The notes beneath the pieces are model-generated. The model was not told where the DNA came from. It ran no database searches and saw only the letters and a list, made by a program, of their open reading frames with translations. A stretch of DNA of 64,000 bases, from NCBI GenBank assembly GCA_030770545.1, contig CM061096.1, positions 10,149,501-10,213,500 of the forward strand, in the 5' to 3' direction. Source of the stretch: Macropodus opercularis (Eukaryota; Chordata; Actinopteri; Anabantiformes; Osphronemidae). Shown in pieces: positions 39,701-54,700 of the stretch. The number at the start of each line of letters is the position of its first letter. Within the stretch, counting starts at the first letter, position 1. Made by a program: the position numbers and the translations under genes.

Positions 39701-42700
39701 TTAATTTGCTTTATTTTAAAATGTAAATGACGAGTCCAATTGTGAGTCTCTAAGGTAATCTGAAATAATATTTGCAACATGCATTACAGTATGCTCTGTG
39801 AATGTTAATCCGCCTATACCCCCTAGGGGAAAGTGGGTGTTCAATAGGATTATAGAGTTTAGCGCTGTAAATAATTCAAACATGCTTTTACGGTGACATT
39901 ATTAGAGAGATTAGATTGTGATTTCACTTTGTTGAACCCCCAATAATCAAAAAAACGTGCGGAGCAAAATGCTGTCAGCTACAGTAGGTTCTTGACATTT
40001 TTACAGTGATAATACTGTGCTAAGTCGCCTTTTTCTCCAAAGAAAACATTTCAATCCGGCGCCTCCCTGCAACATTAAAGAGACATAAAGTGGATTGATG
40101 TTTTAACGAGCCGTTATAAATTATAAAACTCTTCTTCAAACAGATGGACCCTCACCCCTGAGACGAGAATTCCTCAACATACTCGGCGCATACACACACA
40201 CACAGTGCACATGCATACGAACATATCCAGATGGTCGCATGTCTCTTGGGATGTGCAATTTTATTCATTCATTTTAACAGACCGGGGCATTTGCTTAATG
40301 GGTAAGGTGCCGTAAAAACACAAAACAATCATTTACCGCCGATGAAGCAGCACATTTGTTAATAATCTCCCTCTCTGATATCTGTCATTGTCTGTCTTTC
40401 TGCACACTAAAGCAAACGGTCAGTTGCACACACTGTCCAGCAGCAACTTTTATATGCATGAGCCCAGTGTAGTGTATTGTAGGATGTTGTAGGAGGGCAG
40501 GACTGAGAGCTGCAGGAGAAAAAAGCAACACACTAAGGAAATTCATTGTCATAACCACGGCATGTTCCCCAGCAGCTCTAAAGCTGAGCAGCGACTTCTC
40601 GCCCTGAAGGTGACTGACAGATGGGATCAGTCTGAGCAGCACTCAGAGCAGCTCTATACCTTCAGTCACCCTGGCAAAAACATATGATTTACCGCAGCCG
40701 CTCACGCTGCCTTCGCTGCCTCTAACCTTCAGCCGCAATCACAAGCCCACAATTCAGCATCGTTACACTTAATGTGTCGCACACCGACACGTGCATCGTT
40801 CACGCTTGGTTGATATATTGCTCTCACATGCATGTCTACACCTCCATCATCTTCCTCTGATTAATGTGACACGGCTCTTGAGGCAGGCTTTCTCAGCCCC
40901 ACTCCCAAATGAACACCCCTCACTGATTTTCTCTCTGTTGAAGTCACCTGCCAGCATCTTCCCATTTCCTCTCTCTTTTTCTTTTATTTGTCACAGTTTC
41001 TCCTTCTTACACTCACAGTGAGAGCATGCAAACAACAACAAAACAACAAACTTTTACAAAAGCAAAGAAAGTCATACGCACGCTGACAATCCTCTCCGAG
41101 GTGCCCCCTCTGGAGATAGTTGTCCCGTTGAGTCCCACCAGGGAGGGCAGAGTCTGAGACATCCAGTTGGTCACCATGGCCATGGTGCTGAGCACCGCCC
41201 CAATCTTTAGCATAGGAACGCTCATGTTTGCTTCCTGTGGGGGCCTGGCGCAAACAGCCCTAGAGCCAGCCTTACCGTGCTCTGGACCTCGGTTCCAGCC
41301 AACCCCACTCTGCTCCAGAGAGCGTAGACAGGGAAGCAGCCAGTCGGCTTCTGCCTCAGTGAGAACAGCAGAAGAGCCAGACACAGTTACCAGACTCACA
41401 CACCAGTGGTTCAGTCAAAACATCAGCTAGAGACGGTAAAAAGAGAACAGCTCACATCCAACAACATCATGCTGGAATCTTCCCTCTCAGAGTGAATGCC
41501 TCAGCCTCACCCCCTCCCTCTATCTCTCTCCCTACTTTTCCTTCTCTCTCACTCTCCCCTTATCTCTCCCTCTCTCTCTCCTCTCTCTTCCTCAAGATGC
41601 AGAGCTGCGCATTGGCTGCCTCTGTGTCTCATCCCTCCCAATCAGCCTCTGCTCTGTTCTTGCCAGCCGCTGTTTTGCATACATGTTCTCCATTCTTTTC
41701 CTTTCCTCTCTCTTTCCCTGACATTTGCCTGCTTTTTTTATGACTCGCGTCTTGGTCTGCACAAATATCTGTGACATGGAGATCAGAGAGAAAGAGAAAG
41801 AGACAGATTTGAAAGGGCTGCGTTATGTGGCACATATGTGCCCAGAGCATCATAGGCACAATACACTGACCTGCAGTCTCATCAGATTGTCTGTCTGAGA
41901 TAGAGAGTTGAGGATATAGAGGAGTGGGGCTGATAGATTAAAGCTGGCCAGGGGCTCACAAAAGGCAATATGGGCAGGTACTTCAGCAAGGTATTAATGT
42001 GTTAGAGATACAGAGGCTCCGGCTCATGGCTGGCTGTGACAGCTCATCCATCATTCTGCCTCATGACATATCCTAAATCAGCCTGTAGCTTGCAGTAACA
42101 TAGTACCTTGCCAACTCGACTCTGCCTGAGGCATAACCATATTACCATATTCAGCTACAATGTCTTCTTCACACTTAAGGGGAAAAAGAAATGCTGATGC
42201 TTTAAAATTGACTGTGCGTGTTTTATATGAAGATGTGTTGTATATGAACTGTGGTTGATAGATCTGGATTGTAAATCCCTAAAACAGGTTTTGGGCCAGG
42301 GCTTTAGACATGGGGCATGTAGTTCGCCCCTACAGCGAAGAGCCAGATAAGACGGTATGAAGGCGAACGGGAGTTGGAGGGTGTCTCACGTTTCTCTCTG
42401 AAGTTTGAAGTCTCTCGTTGTAACCATTTGCTGCATGACGCCACACAACTGGCGATGTCACCCTACGCTCTAAACAGCCATACGTATGCTGACAGAATAG
42501 CCCGCCCAGACAAAACCACCAGGTCATCTGGCTTTCTGCCGTGCTCCCCGGTCTGCTGACTTATTCATTTTGTCAGCCGTGGATGGGCTCCCCTCCTACC
42601 CACATTGGGTGAGTGATAGGGTGTGTCTGTGTGGGGTATGCTGTGAAGTGTTATGAGAAGAGACAGCTTTCTGAGCCCCATCCAAAATATGTCAACCCTC

Positions 42701-45700
42701 CTCAGCTCACCTGCTGGCTCCTACATCAGCCTGGACGGTTGGTTCTTTTATTTTTGCAGCAAGACTGCCCCCGTCTGGTGACTAGCGGCACTGCACCCAC
42801 TAAGTCTTACACAGCCAGAGCTCAAGGTACACCCTGGACCTGTTGACAGACTCCTGTCATAGAATGGAAAAGCGTCATTTAGCAGCACTGTTTAACTGTT
42901 TCTTTTTTTCCTTTTACGGCTGTTACTGGCTATTGCTGTTGTGATGGTGCCACCAGAAGTAGACTGGTAAGTAGACTTTATTAGCCCTAAAACGATCTGA
43001 TATTTAATCTGTTATTGTTATTTAAATAGCAAAGTAATAAGTATGTGTGAACAGTCATTATATTGTGCATGTGGTGTCTAGTGCCTGTTATCCAGAATGC
43101 AGTAATCATCATATTCACACGGTGGCAGCAAAGGCTTAGATATACAGTAGATATGCTGTAGAGCTGCTTTACGCCTGTGTCTGGTTTTCTCAACTGAACC
43201 CTGGTGCCAAAGTGGGAGTGAAAAAAGGGGACATGCTTACAGATGCGCAGGTTTTGGGTAATTAAAGACACCACTCACCCCACGTGTGACTGTGCCCACT
43301 GTGCACAGTCTGTGCTGGATAATTCACCTTGAATAGACCAAGAAATCTGTGGCTGCAGCACATTGATTTTTAAAATGTTCCTCCAGTGGCTCCAATTTAT
43401 ACAGTTTGTCTGCCAAATATGTTCATAATCCATTATGCAACACAGAAAATGTGGAGGCAGCAAACATGCACACTTTATACGACATTTATGAAAGCCTTAA
43501 TATCGATGTAATGTAAGTCTTAATGCAACATTAACCCTATAATTAAAGATTATTAACCAAATGTCCTCATCAGACATTCTCAATAGTTTACTCTAATATG
43601 TCTTCACAATGTTGGTATCAGAACACACAGGTGCTCTTCCAGTGGCGGACAGTAGACATTTAACACAATGAGCTCATGATAACAAAACCTCACCTTCTTG
43701 CTGTGCATGTTAAATATATATCTAATTGGTAATAGTCAGTAAAAGTCACAGCGCTTAGACATTCATGTCACCTCGCATCCGATAGATATATAGTTTGAAA
43801 GAACTTTGCCATAGGGAATTTCATATCTCTCTAATCTGCGCTAAAGGGGCATTGAATTTAATATGAGGACTTATAAAGACAATTCTAAAAGAGAATACCT
43901 AATTTCTCAGATTAAAGATCATCACCGCCACATCATTATTCTCTCTATTCTTTAGAATCTATTGTGGTTTTATGATTTATGTATTCCCTCTCTACCTTCT
44001 GCTTCTTTCACATGATGATGAAGAAAATACAGAAGCGTGCTGCACCTGCCACATTTAAAGGAACTGAGGCCAATGACGGTGTGAACCTTCTCTAAAGGTT
44101 TAAAAAATGTTGCTCCTTTGTTACCAATGACCATTTAAATGACGGACCATTAATGATAACACGCATATTTACATTAGGTGAACAGAGAAAATGGCTTCTC
44201 CACTATTGCAAACTTAAAATTCCACTCACAAAGTGAAGGTCAGGCGGCATCTTATTGAAAAGTGATGGACCAAATAGAGAATGGGAATAATGAGCGTGAT
44301 GAGGACAGTCTGCCACACCTCAAAGGATTCCAGGCTCCGCCAATCAACTGTCTAATCACACAGTCTGTTGGCAGAACAAGCTTTCATTAAATATTAGCTA
44401 GAGAGGAAGTCAGCCGTTTAACCTGTATTAATTTAATCCTTTCTGATTAATTTCCACAGCCATTCCTTATAATTTTCCCTCTAATAATTGGCCAGCCTGA
44501 TTTTCTCTGCTACTTTGCTGTGTCATTATCTCCAGTTCTCTGTCACTCGCTTTTGTTCTGCTTCTCCGTGAATCTTATTTAGCCTTTAACTCCTCTTACT
44601 TTCTCTCTCTCCTTGTTGTCTGTTTCAGCCCCTCGCGGCATCATGTCCTGTTCCTTCTCTACCCTGCGTTCTCTGGTACAGTACCTTCAGTCTTTGACTC
44701 TGACTCACATTTACATGTACATACGCCGCTGTGAAACATTTACATAGACAAGTGCAGAGTTTTGGTACTTCCACGCAGCCATGCCAACATGACATTGTGC
44801 TTCATTATAAACACTCAAAAACACTGTGCTCTTAGCCTGTAGGCAGCTTCTATAAAGGGCATTTTTAATCAGCTCATACGGTGAAAATGCCCACCAACTG
44901 CAGAAATGGCAACATTTGTGCACACCCATGGATGGCAGTAAAGCGCTACAAAGCCCCAAGGCCGCAGGGACAAGCACTGGGTGAGATAACAGTAGCGAGG
45001 AACGGAAAGCGCTGAGCACTAGCCACATTCTCACTAAGCGCAAACACACAGCCAGCTACAGAAATACAGGACCAAATTACACTTCAGCTAATTACACAGA
45101 GCTCTTTTCATAATGATGCAGAGCTGTTATGACCGAGGCAGCGCACAAACGGAGCTGCTCTGAAAGACGCTGGATTTGTCTGGCTCTAAGAATACTGGCC
45201 ATTTCTCTGAGTCATAGTTCATTAATTAAATGATGGACATGGAAGCCCACTGCCTTCTAAATATATAAAGATCAAAATCAGCTTAAACAAAGCGTGACCT
45301 CATTACCATGGCAACTATTTAAATGGCATAAATAGGCTGTACCCCCGGGTTCAGGCAGGAAGAAACAGTGGTGTGCTTTCAACATGGAGTGTTTAATCTA
45401 TTAACGGCTCCTTTGGGCCTTTGATTAAGAAAACTCATCTGGGCTTTTACGTTTTATAGTAGTGACTGGGAATACAGGAGGATCGACGCCTGCATGCATC
45501 AACTGCACAGAGAGCGCATCTTATTGACTTGATTGTGTTCAATAATTCAAGCTCTGAACATTCACTGCAGATGAAGTAAAGCCTTTGTCCCACTCAACGG
45601 GGGGTGATGGTATATGAATAATGGCCTGACATGATATGAGAAGAGTTGAGAGCTGGTAGCTTAACATATTCACCTTGCTGGACGGCAGGTTCTAGAATAA

Positions 45701-48700
45701 AGACACACCAGCCTACTACTGAAACAAACTACTCACCCACCGCAGGACAGACTGAAGTGATTCACGCTCACTGGCCACTTCAGCAGGTACAGTACACAAT
45801 GTTTTTGCTCCCTTGTTCATTTAAAATAGAGCAGGCAAATCGTTAGAAACACATTTTATTATAATAGTTCTAGTTCCACACATGAGTGAACACATAGTAG
45901 AACCATCCCCTTTGTGACAATTTCAATTTAAAACTGAGAAAATGCCAAATATGTATTAATTGTAAAGAGACTTAATTTCTGATGTTCCCATTTTCTGAAA
46001 TGATGTTAAACCATTTTTGCAATAGCACAAACAATATGATTAATAATTCTTCATTTATATTGCAAGCGATATCATTTCCATCTGGAGTAAAATATTAAAT
46101 CTTAGACAACTACTACTACTTGTGACTGAGGGAGACGAGTGACAAGTCTTGACAAATAGAATGAAATGCTGAAGTATTGACAATATTTATATTTTATGAC
46201 CATGCAAATATGTGAATGGTGTTTGTCCTAAGAGGCTTCAGACTGTGTTACTGGAACATGCTGCCATTTAACGTTTATCCATAGTAGGTTGGATTGCTGC
46301 TGATTACCCCCTTGATTACAATCGTGCCAACCCAGGGGGCTTATACATTATTATTTATAGAGCGTTTGCTATGAATGAGCCGTATATGGTTGAATATCAG
46401 ACAGCTCAATCAGCGACAAGAAGGGAGACACATTTTGCTTGAGTTTTGCTAGAGAAAAGCCTTGATCGAAGCAATAGGCACGAACTACATGAGGCAATCA
46501 GATGCCATGCATTCTGCGGCACAGCATGGCTCTATCCAATGTTCTGCACCTCCTCGTGCCAACAGTACCAGCTGAATACGGCTCAGTGCAGCACTTCCTG
46601 TGGCAAATGGGCCCAGTTGAATTGCCCACACACACACACGAATAAACGCGCGCATGCACACGCATACAGATACGTATTCATACACACAATTACTGGGATC
46701 ATTTCCTGGCTCCACTGACCTGATTACCAGTGTGCCCCAAAATGCACCGTTTTCTGAATCCAACAACTGAAAAGCGACGCCACGTCCAGAGCCTTTCTCC
46801 CACCCAGCCTATGAATCCTTCGTTCTGTTGCGCAAGCTTTACGTCTACACGAAGTCATTACTGACAGCAGAGATTTCAATTCAGGGTAAGGGTACTTTAA
46901 AGCTGTGGCTTTATTTAGTTTGCTAATTGTGACTGCACCCTATGGCCACTCGCCTTTACCTAATGCTCTTCAGTGAACTTCGTGCTGACCTTGTCACTGT
47001 AATTTGTCTTTTGACTAGTGATGGCAGTTTATTGGCAGTTTATTGGCAGTTTTATACATTGTGGCCATATAAAACAATATAAAAGACCACAATGGTTAGG
47101 CGACGCAGAGAGAGAGAAACCCAGAAGGAGAGTAAAGGTTGGGTGAGACATTTGAAACTCCCGGAGGTAATGAATTTCCATCTTGTCTGTTTTCTGCCAC
47201 GTCTGCAACAGCAAAACTAACAGGACAGGAGAGGAGTTGGTGAGATCCTGCCAATTATCGTGTGGTTGACTGAGAGTTTGCAGCAGCCAATTGTTGGAAA
47301 AAAAGTCTTCAATATCTCCTGCCTACATGGCGAGAGGCAAACAATGACCATAACCCATCAGCTATGCACCGCGTACTGTATTAGTAACGAAGGGACACGA
47401 CCAGCCTGCAGCCTTGTGTCCAGCTTCTTTGTCATTACTCAGGCCTACATTTGTAGCCTCTGTCTTCAGGTCATTAATGCTCAGAGAAGCTGTAGCATTT
47501 AATTAGGGAGACATTATAAGTAGAACACAGGCCCAGTGTGCAGTGAAGAGAAATCCCCAAACAGCCCTTAACTGAATATTACATTTATGGCCACATGGAG
47601 TTATGGCCAAATATGGTTTAGATAAACAAATTAGCTTGTCACTGTGTTATGTAAAAAAAGTAAAAAGGGTTATTAGTAATGAAAATAAACAGTCTTGTTT
47701 TCCTTGTACCTTCCCCCAAACACCCTGCTGATAATTCCAGTCATATGATCTGCGAAATCTCAGCTGCATTGTCACAATGAGAAGCCACTGATCCATGGAG
47801 TGATTACACAAACAAACAGAGGGGGGAAATACCAACAAATTGGAGAAAATGAGTATACAGAGCCCAAATGAAAGGTCTGCACCTTGAATCTTATGAAGGG
47901 GTAATAATCTGCTGGGTTAGCCAAGTGTGAGATGAGAAGTGTTATGAGTTAGAAGGTGATTGTGGAAGCAAGGTGGATCAGCCCTAATGGTAAAAAGTGT
48001 CGCCACGGGACGATCGTCATTGTGGAGCTTTCAGCTTTTGATGTAATATTCAGCAGTTGCAAAGCAAAAAAGTGATGAATGCACTGGCATATCCTGCATT
48101 AGTACAGTAATACCAGCATAATGTGAAATTCACTGAAATGTACGGCATGTTCTTGGGAATGTGGGAATTTATGTGGGTTCCACACAAACCGTATGTCTTT
48201 GTTGGCAGGATTTTCCGTTGATGCAGGATGTTGCAGATCCAGAGAGCATACTGTACATTGTGATGGTATTTGAGCGCAGCCTGGGAGATAATATATCAGA
48301 AAGGCCGATCCTTTCATTAATATTCCACACAGCACACGCAGGGAATGGAGGATGATTTGTACCTTAAGGAGGCGCTTCCTTTGCTAATCGTTAGCATAAA
48401 TATTTTCATTTGCTGTCTTCAAGACACAGCAGTCAGCACCAAGGATGCATTCAGAGTACGATCCAACCTCTAAACCAGAGAGATTAGAATGACATAAATA
48501 CCCTTCAGTAATGAGCTTTAGAGGATAACACTTTCTATGGACAGTTCTGCCACCCACAGATTATGAAATATTTAAATATTAATAACGCTCATGCAATAGC
48601 CCACCTCTGCACAAAAGCCCATGTTTATGTTTATTTAAAAAACACAGTATAGATGACACATCACCTTTGTTCACTGCCGTCCATTTTTTGCAATTCATTG

Positions 48701-51700
48701 ATTTGTTGATCCCCATGGTGCCCCCCAACTATTACACACCTGTTTTAGTTTAGCTGAGTCTCACTGTTCTCATTTAAAAGCCAAGGCCGTAAACCTTTGC
48801 ATCACAGCAGGTTTATGCTTCACAGCTGCAGATAAAGATGCAGAACATATGCAATAAGTTGGACGCTGACGAGTTAGAAGTGCTCTTCCCTGAACGCTGT
48901 TACTGTCGCTGAGAGGAGTATGCGATGAGCTGGGCCTGAGAGGCCCAGCAGCCTGAGGCTCTAAAGCTTAAAGAGAGTGACCTCTCCTGAATATCTATTC
49001 ATCACATCACCATTAGTGTGGCCGAAGCACTCAGCTCCACTGCTCAAAAAATATAACAAGGAGTCCTGCATTAGATTACGCGTCACAGTGTGACACGATA
49101 GTACTATCACTGCTGCCTGATATACTACGACTGACCCAAGACTTGGCTCAGACGAGCAAACACCCTGCATGCTTTTCTCACCTTGTAATCCAGCAAAGTG
49201 TTTATAAATCACTGTACTGTATCAGATTTCGCTTCACATCTGCACGCAGACAAATTCACAAGTACATAAACAAGTGCAGACTTTAATCATCATGAGAGCA
49301 GGTTTTTATCAGAGCGTGGCATCCCTTTTTTTCTCCTCCCACAGAACTGCCAGTCTGCATCATTTTCTTCCCTCGTCTTGTCTGTCAACACTCCTCTCTT
49401 GCTGCTGCTTCTTATGTCGCTCTCGCCCAAGCGACAGGATGCACATGTCATTGTTTTGTCACGGTCACTGTTGTATTGATTAAGCAATGTGGAGCTAATT
49501 AAAGACAATCTGTAAGGAGTGTCGGTGCCAGTGAGGGGAATAAAATCACAGTGATGGGGCGATTGGCCTGTAATTATCATTCAAATTTTGGTTTGGATGG
49601 GAGAGATAATAACCCTGCAGGCACAGTCAGAAGACACTCTCTCTGTCTATTCCTTCTTTCTATCCCTGCTCAGTAATCTACAATTTCCATTTCGAGCAAC
49701 TCCGCTGTGTGTGTGTTTTTTTTAAATATCTATTTCACTCTCACTCCCTTGCCAGACGTGCTGCCCAGCTACACCACTGGGCACTAATTCAAACTCGGTG
49801 CACATCCTCTCAGTCTGTACTGCCCACCGACCCTGATCGCTACAGCATCTCCAATTCACACCATCTGTCTGCACGCTGTGCTGCTGTTTTGTTGGAATGC
49901 ACTTAATCTATTACAAATACTACTTTTCGGAGTTAAGCAGGATTTATTCACTTATGCGTAATCTTTGGGAATAGCTTTCTTTAGAATATAGAAGAAAAAC
50001 TGCTTGTAAAGTCTGTGCTTTTGTGTCCATGTTTATTGAAATGAGAAGGTGAACAATGTTGCAGAGTGAGAACACTGGGCAAGCTCAGGGCGATTGTCTT
50101 AAAGGCAAGCTTTGTTTGTATATTCTGTAAACAGTTTAATGAGCAATGAGTTATGGCGTTGTTTAGTAAACATGCTTTACTTTAGGAAATGTTCCTCCTG
50201 ACTAGTCTTCTGATCTATGAAATATGACTGCACAAGTCGGCACATTACGCCATTTCTTCTCACTTTTGTGTAATCCATTAAAGCTACATTCATTTTATTG
50301 CTATACGCTACTGTATTACCAGTTTGATTCAGAAGACAGTGTCCAGTTCTAGACAGTAACGTCTATCTCCAGATGTGCATGTTTGGTAGACCTGGAAAAC
50401 CTCTGGAGTTTAGAATCAGACAGTGTAACGTAATTCAAGACTGTGTTCCTTCTACCGGAGCATCTTGTTATCACCACTCTCCTACTTGTAGTGTCTCTAT
50501 CAAAGCACCTCTCTACCTTGCTCACCGTGGGGCTGCAGAGAGCAGCTCTCCTATCCTGCTTGATATGCAACAATGTCTGGTGGCGGCTGGGCTCCTACGC
50601 CTCCCTGACTGGAGCCTTTAAGCCTTGGCGCAGTGAGAGTGAGCCTCCTTCATCAATGGCTCTACTGAGTGGCTATGACAGTGCCACGCAGAAAACACAT
50701 CGATTAAATGGTTCCTCTTGCCACCGGCTTCTGCTGTGCCGCATAACTCTCATCCTTCATTGCCCAAAATGAAAGCCCTGCAATTGAGTTAGCTTAAACC
50801 TGGGAGGCAATGCTGTCACACTCGCACATGCCAGTGAAGGGAGGATTGTCTGGAATAAAGGTAGCAAGGATCATGCGAAATATGAGAGCGAGAGACAAAG
50901 AAAAAAAAAAAAAGTTAAATTTGAATAACTACGTTGCGCGACAAAAGATTTTAAAATAAAAACCAGCCAGCTCTGTTTATATGGTGTCCAGCCATGTGAG
51001 CAGGAAGTGGAGGCAGGATGCACGTCTGGTGTTTGAGAATGCATAACATCCTCTGATACGGGATGTGTGTCTTCTGATAAAAGCGAACGGATGTGAGAAG
51101 CACCGTTCAAGTAACAGCTTGCCCAATCTGCTAAGTCTTATGAAAGCCTTTGTATCAGAGCGGGAAGAGCAGCTCTAGGCGCAACAGCCATATTTATATT
51201 CCAATCTTCTACACAGAAACCCACATTGCCAGCCTCATAAAAGATTCATCGAGCAGGGAAAAGCAAGGTCGTACAGAAAACTGGTCAGGAGGTGCCTACT
51301 GCAATGCAAAAAAAAATAAAAACACGCATGGTGGATGACTCCGATGGTGGCAGTTACTAGGGTAACGTTGGTAACCTTCATTACAGTGTCCAGTGCTAAC
51401 AAGGTGGCTTAAGCATGACTTGGCATGTGTCAGTAATATTCTGTCCCCTGTGACAGACTTAATAAGTTCAGCCATGTTTGTTGGTATTGATACCATGTGT
51501 TGTCTGGCTCTTTGTCTGCTCTGGATCCAAGTGCTGACATGTTTGTGAGCTCGAGAGACAAAAGGAGACATTGTCTGTGTGAAAGACAGGCCGCGTGTGC
51601 GTGTGCATGCGGGTGACTGTTCTGGGTGTTGTCAGAGAAATGTCACTCTTGCTTAGAGTCACATGAACCTCTGGGAGTCCTGCACCCTCCAGCACAAGAA

Positions 51701-54700
51701 AGAGAGACAGTGGAAGAGAGAATGCGATATAGGAATGATATTCATCCCACCAGTCAGACTGATCCCTCCATACGCTGCTGACAGCAGTCATTCAAATACT
51801 GGAAATTTTTGGAAATAATCATATATCTTATATCTATCATTTCTAGGACATCAGCGAATCACATGTAAATCTACTTTTCTCTCCTGCATGTATAAAAACT
51901 AATCCCCTGTGTCCAGCTGGCTGCTGGTGAGCTGCCAGGTTAACCACGTCTGTAGGAATGAACCAAACTGCTGTACTTAGACTCAAACGGCCTTAAGCGC
52001 CTTCCTAATGATGATTACAAGTGGCCTGGGGTGAGCCAGCTCACTCCATGGGATTGCTAATGGTCATTTAGGGACAACACGCCACTGGGTTCCCAACAGA
52101 ATGACAGAAAGCAGCAACAGAGGTCATTTAGAGCTCACCCAACCCTGCAGCACAAGCTGTGGTCAGTCTGTGTCTGAATGAGTGGGTGGTCATGTAAACG
52201 TGCACTAAATGCCAAGGTTAGACTATTTCTTTGTGACTTTGACAACCCCAGAGTGGTTCTCCTTCGAAACATCACAAAGATGATTATATGTCCAACGTTT
52301 AGGTGACAAATGACATGTACGAAATCAGAGGCAATAAAACCTGAACGCAACATGCAAGGAATGTGAGAGCTACAATCACTGAGAGCTATTGGGATGTTTA
52401 GTCTACAATGCTACAGAGGGCTGCTATGAAATGTAATGGTGCGCAGAAGCAATATGTTAATTATCGTAGCTCAGCTGTTCTAATGTTATAATCACAGATG
52501 TGCGTTTTGTTTGTTTCAGCCCGTGCGTGTTTGGGAAAGGACATTTCAGCTGGAAAGCAACAGTAAGGCCACGCTGACACAGCCTTACTTCATCTTACGG
52601 CAGCGTGACAGGGGCACAGTGTGTGTACATCAGGCCACTGACCTCACATGCTTCTCTACCCAGCATCCCATCTGTTAACCAATTACCACAGACTGCTGCA
52701 TGACTTCGTGCCTCATCCAAGGCGCTGCAGTAGTACAACCAGTCACCCGTTTCACCCTGGGCTGCAGTGTAAAAATGCTCAGTGCCATCATCACACGCTC
52801 ATCTCACCTCTGAGTGAGTCACGACGAGACCACGTTTGGAAAACTGACCCAGAAACAGGTACAATACGTCATTATCAACAACAGTCCTCTCTGTCCGTGC
52901 AGCATGCACTTCAACCACTCCGCACATAACCAATCACAGCGTGACTCCTCATTGCATGTTTGACACATTCTGACTTTAAGGCAACCTTAACCTGGAACAC
53001 CAAGGCTCCAATAAATGAATAACTAAAAGGTCCCTATTCTGCTCCCATCGCTTTGTCCTAACAAGCGCATGCGTCTCATGATGAAGCAGCGGGACATGAA
53101 AGCACATCAAACATTAAGATGAGGGCGTGAACAGCGGACAGCACAAAGGTTCAGAAGCTCTTTGTGCTCCAGCCCACCTTCTGAAGCAGCGGCCCTTTTA
53201 AGAAACAAATCTCTTTACAGTGCCACGATTCTGGCTCATCATTATCGTGCACCGATTTGAGCTCTATCTTCATCAGTCATGACACAAGCGCATGCTATTC
53301 AATCTTCACGTTGCACTGAATCAAGCGTAGTGCAGCCTCATTATCGGCTGATTGTGAAGCAGAACCTTTGTATATTAATGGAGAGCGCACGGCGGCAGAT
53401 GCAGCATAGTGGCTCCTCTAACCCTGGCTGCTCACTAACTCACCCACATAGTGCCAGGAACAATTGTTGCTGACTGACAGGCAACACAGAAATTACAGTA
53501 TGTGGGTTACCTTATATAATAGAGCATGGAAAACAAGGGATAAGAAAGACACCAAGCTTTACATATTATCTTATTTAGGAAGCTGGAGAATTTAGGTTGG
53601 CAGAACTACATACGGAACAATAATAGTAATTTTTCAATTTAAAGCAGTTTGTGATCTTGACCTTAAATGGGCCCTTGCAGACTTGCAGTTTGAAATTTCA
53701 GTCACACTCTGGAGTGATTTTAACAGTTGTCTGTGTGTCTTTGCGTCTCGCTGGCAGATTTACGCTTCCCTCCTGCGTCTTTTCATCTGTTTAGTGCTCC
53801 AGGTAAAGGTTAGGCCACTGCCTGACTGATTCAACTCCTGTCCTTTCTCCTGCAAAAAAGTAGGCTCGCATCTCAGTTCCCGTTTGACTTATTCAGCAGC
53901 ATGATCTCATTTTTAAGTATTTATAAAAGCTTTTAACAGGTAGGCTAAGAAATAATAAATACAGTGGGAATATAAAAAAATCATGGGTTCTCATGCTTGA
54001 ATGTTTTGGTAAGACTGCTGTGTAATAGGCTTTTGGCATGAAGACAAGGACAGAAATATACCACAAGGGGTTCACGTCTGGCAGAGGCTTTTACTGTGTC
54101 CATGCTGCTTTGCTCTCATAGGACTGGCACCAAGAAAGAGATTTTGGCCAGAAGGTCAGTGCCCAGTCAGTGGACAGTTTAAAGCTGTCTTAACTGGACA
54201 TTAGCCAGCCCAGCTGTTGTAGCTGATGTCTGTCCCTGCTGCCCTCACGTGTACATGACATTAGCATTAGACAGTTTTTATGTGCCATCATACCATATAT
54301 TGTTGTCCTTGTTACTAACACTAACACCTACAGCACAGTATATACTGTACCTGAGAAGCTCAGTTTAGCATTACGAGCTTCAGTATAGCATTGCAGTATC
54401 AGACCTTTGCTTTTATTTGCATCAGTAAAACCATCTCAGCGCAATGACACTTACAGCACTGAAGTAGTGGATAATTAGCTCAATGTAAATGAATTAAATG
54501 CTTGTGCCAAATGCTGTTTTAAACAGCAACATAATTTACAAGTGTGTGTTGCTTTGCAGAACTTGCCTTGAAGCTATAAATCGCCCCCTCTGGTGCAATC
54601 ACACCAATCTAAAGTGAGGAAACACTCCTAGTCTGTCCAGACTGTTTGTTTATTGTGGTCCCTGGTGAGAGAAGGGATCAAATAATTACTGAAAAATTTA

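Larger units (their letters stand above)
32869..41081 (-). other. olfm2 intron between exon A and exon 2 (shared with the distal transcript)
   Basis: 8213 bases. Two microsatellites, no supported exon. A GC-richer patch at about 35530-35680 and another at 33830-33960 have no convincing coding signature on either strand. Confidence 0.8.

Noticed and set aside
41226..41399. In-frame N-terminal extension of exon A by 58 codons
   Set aside because: It begins at GTG, has no ATG, and the conserved family leader starts at the ATG at 41225; treated as 5' UTR.
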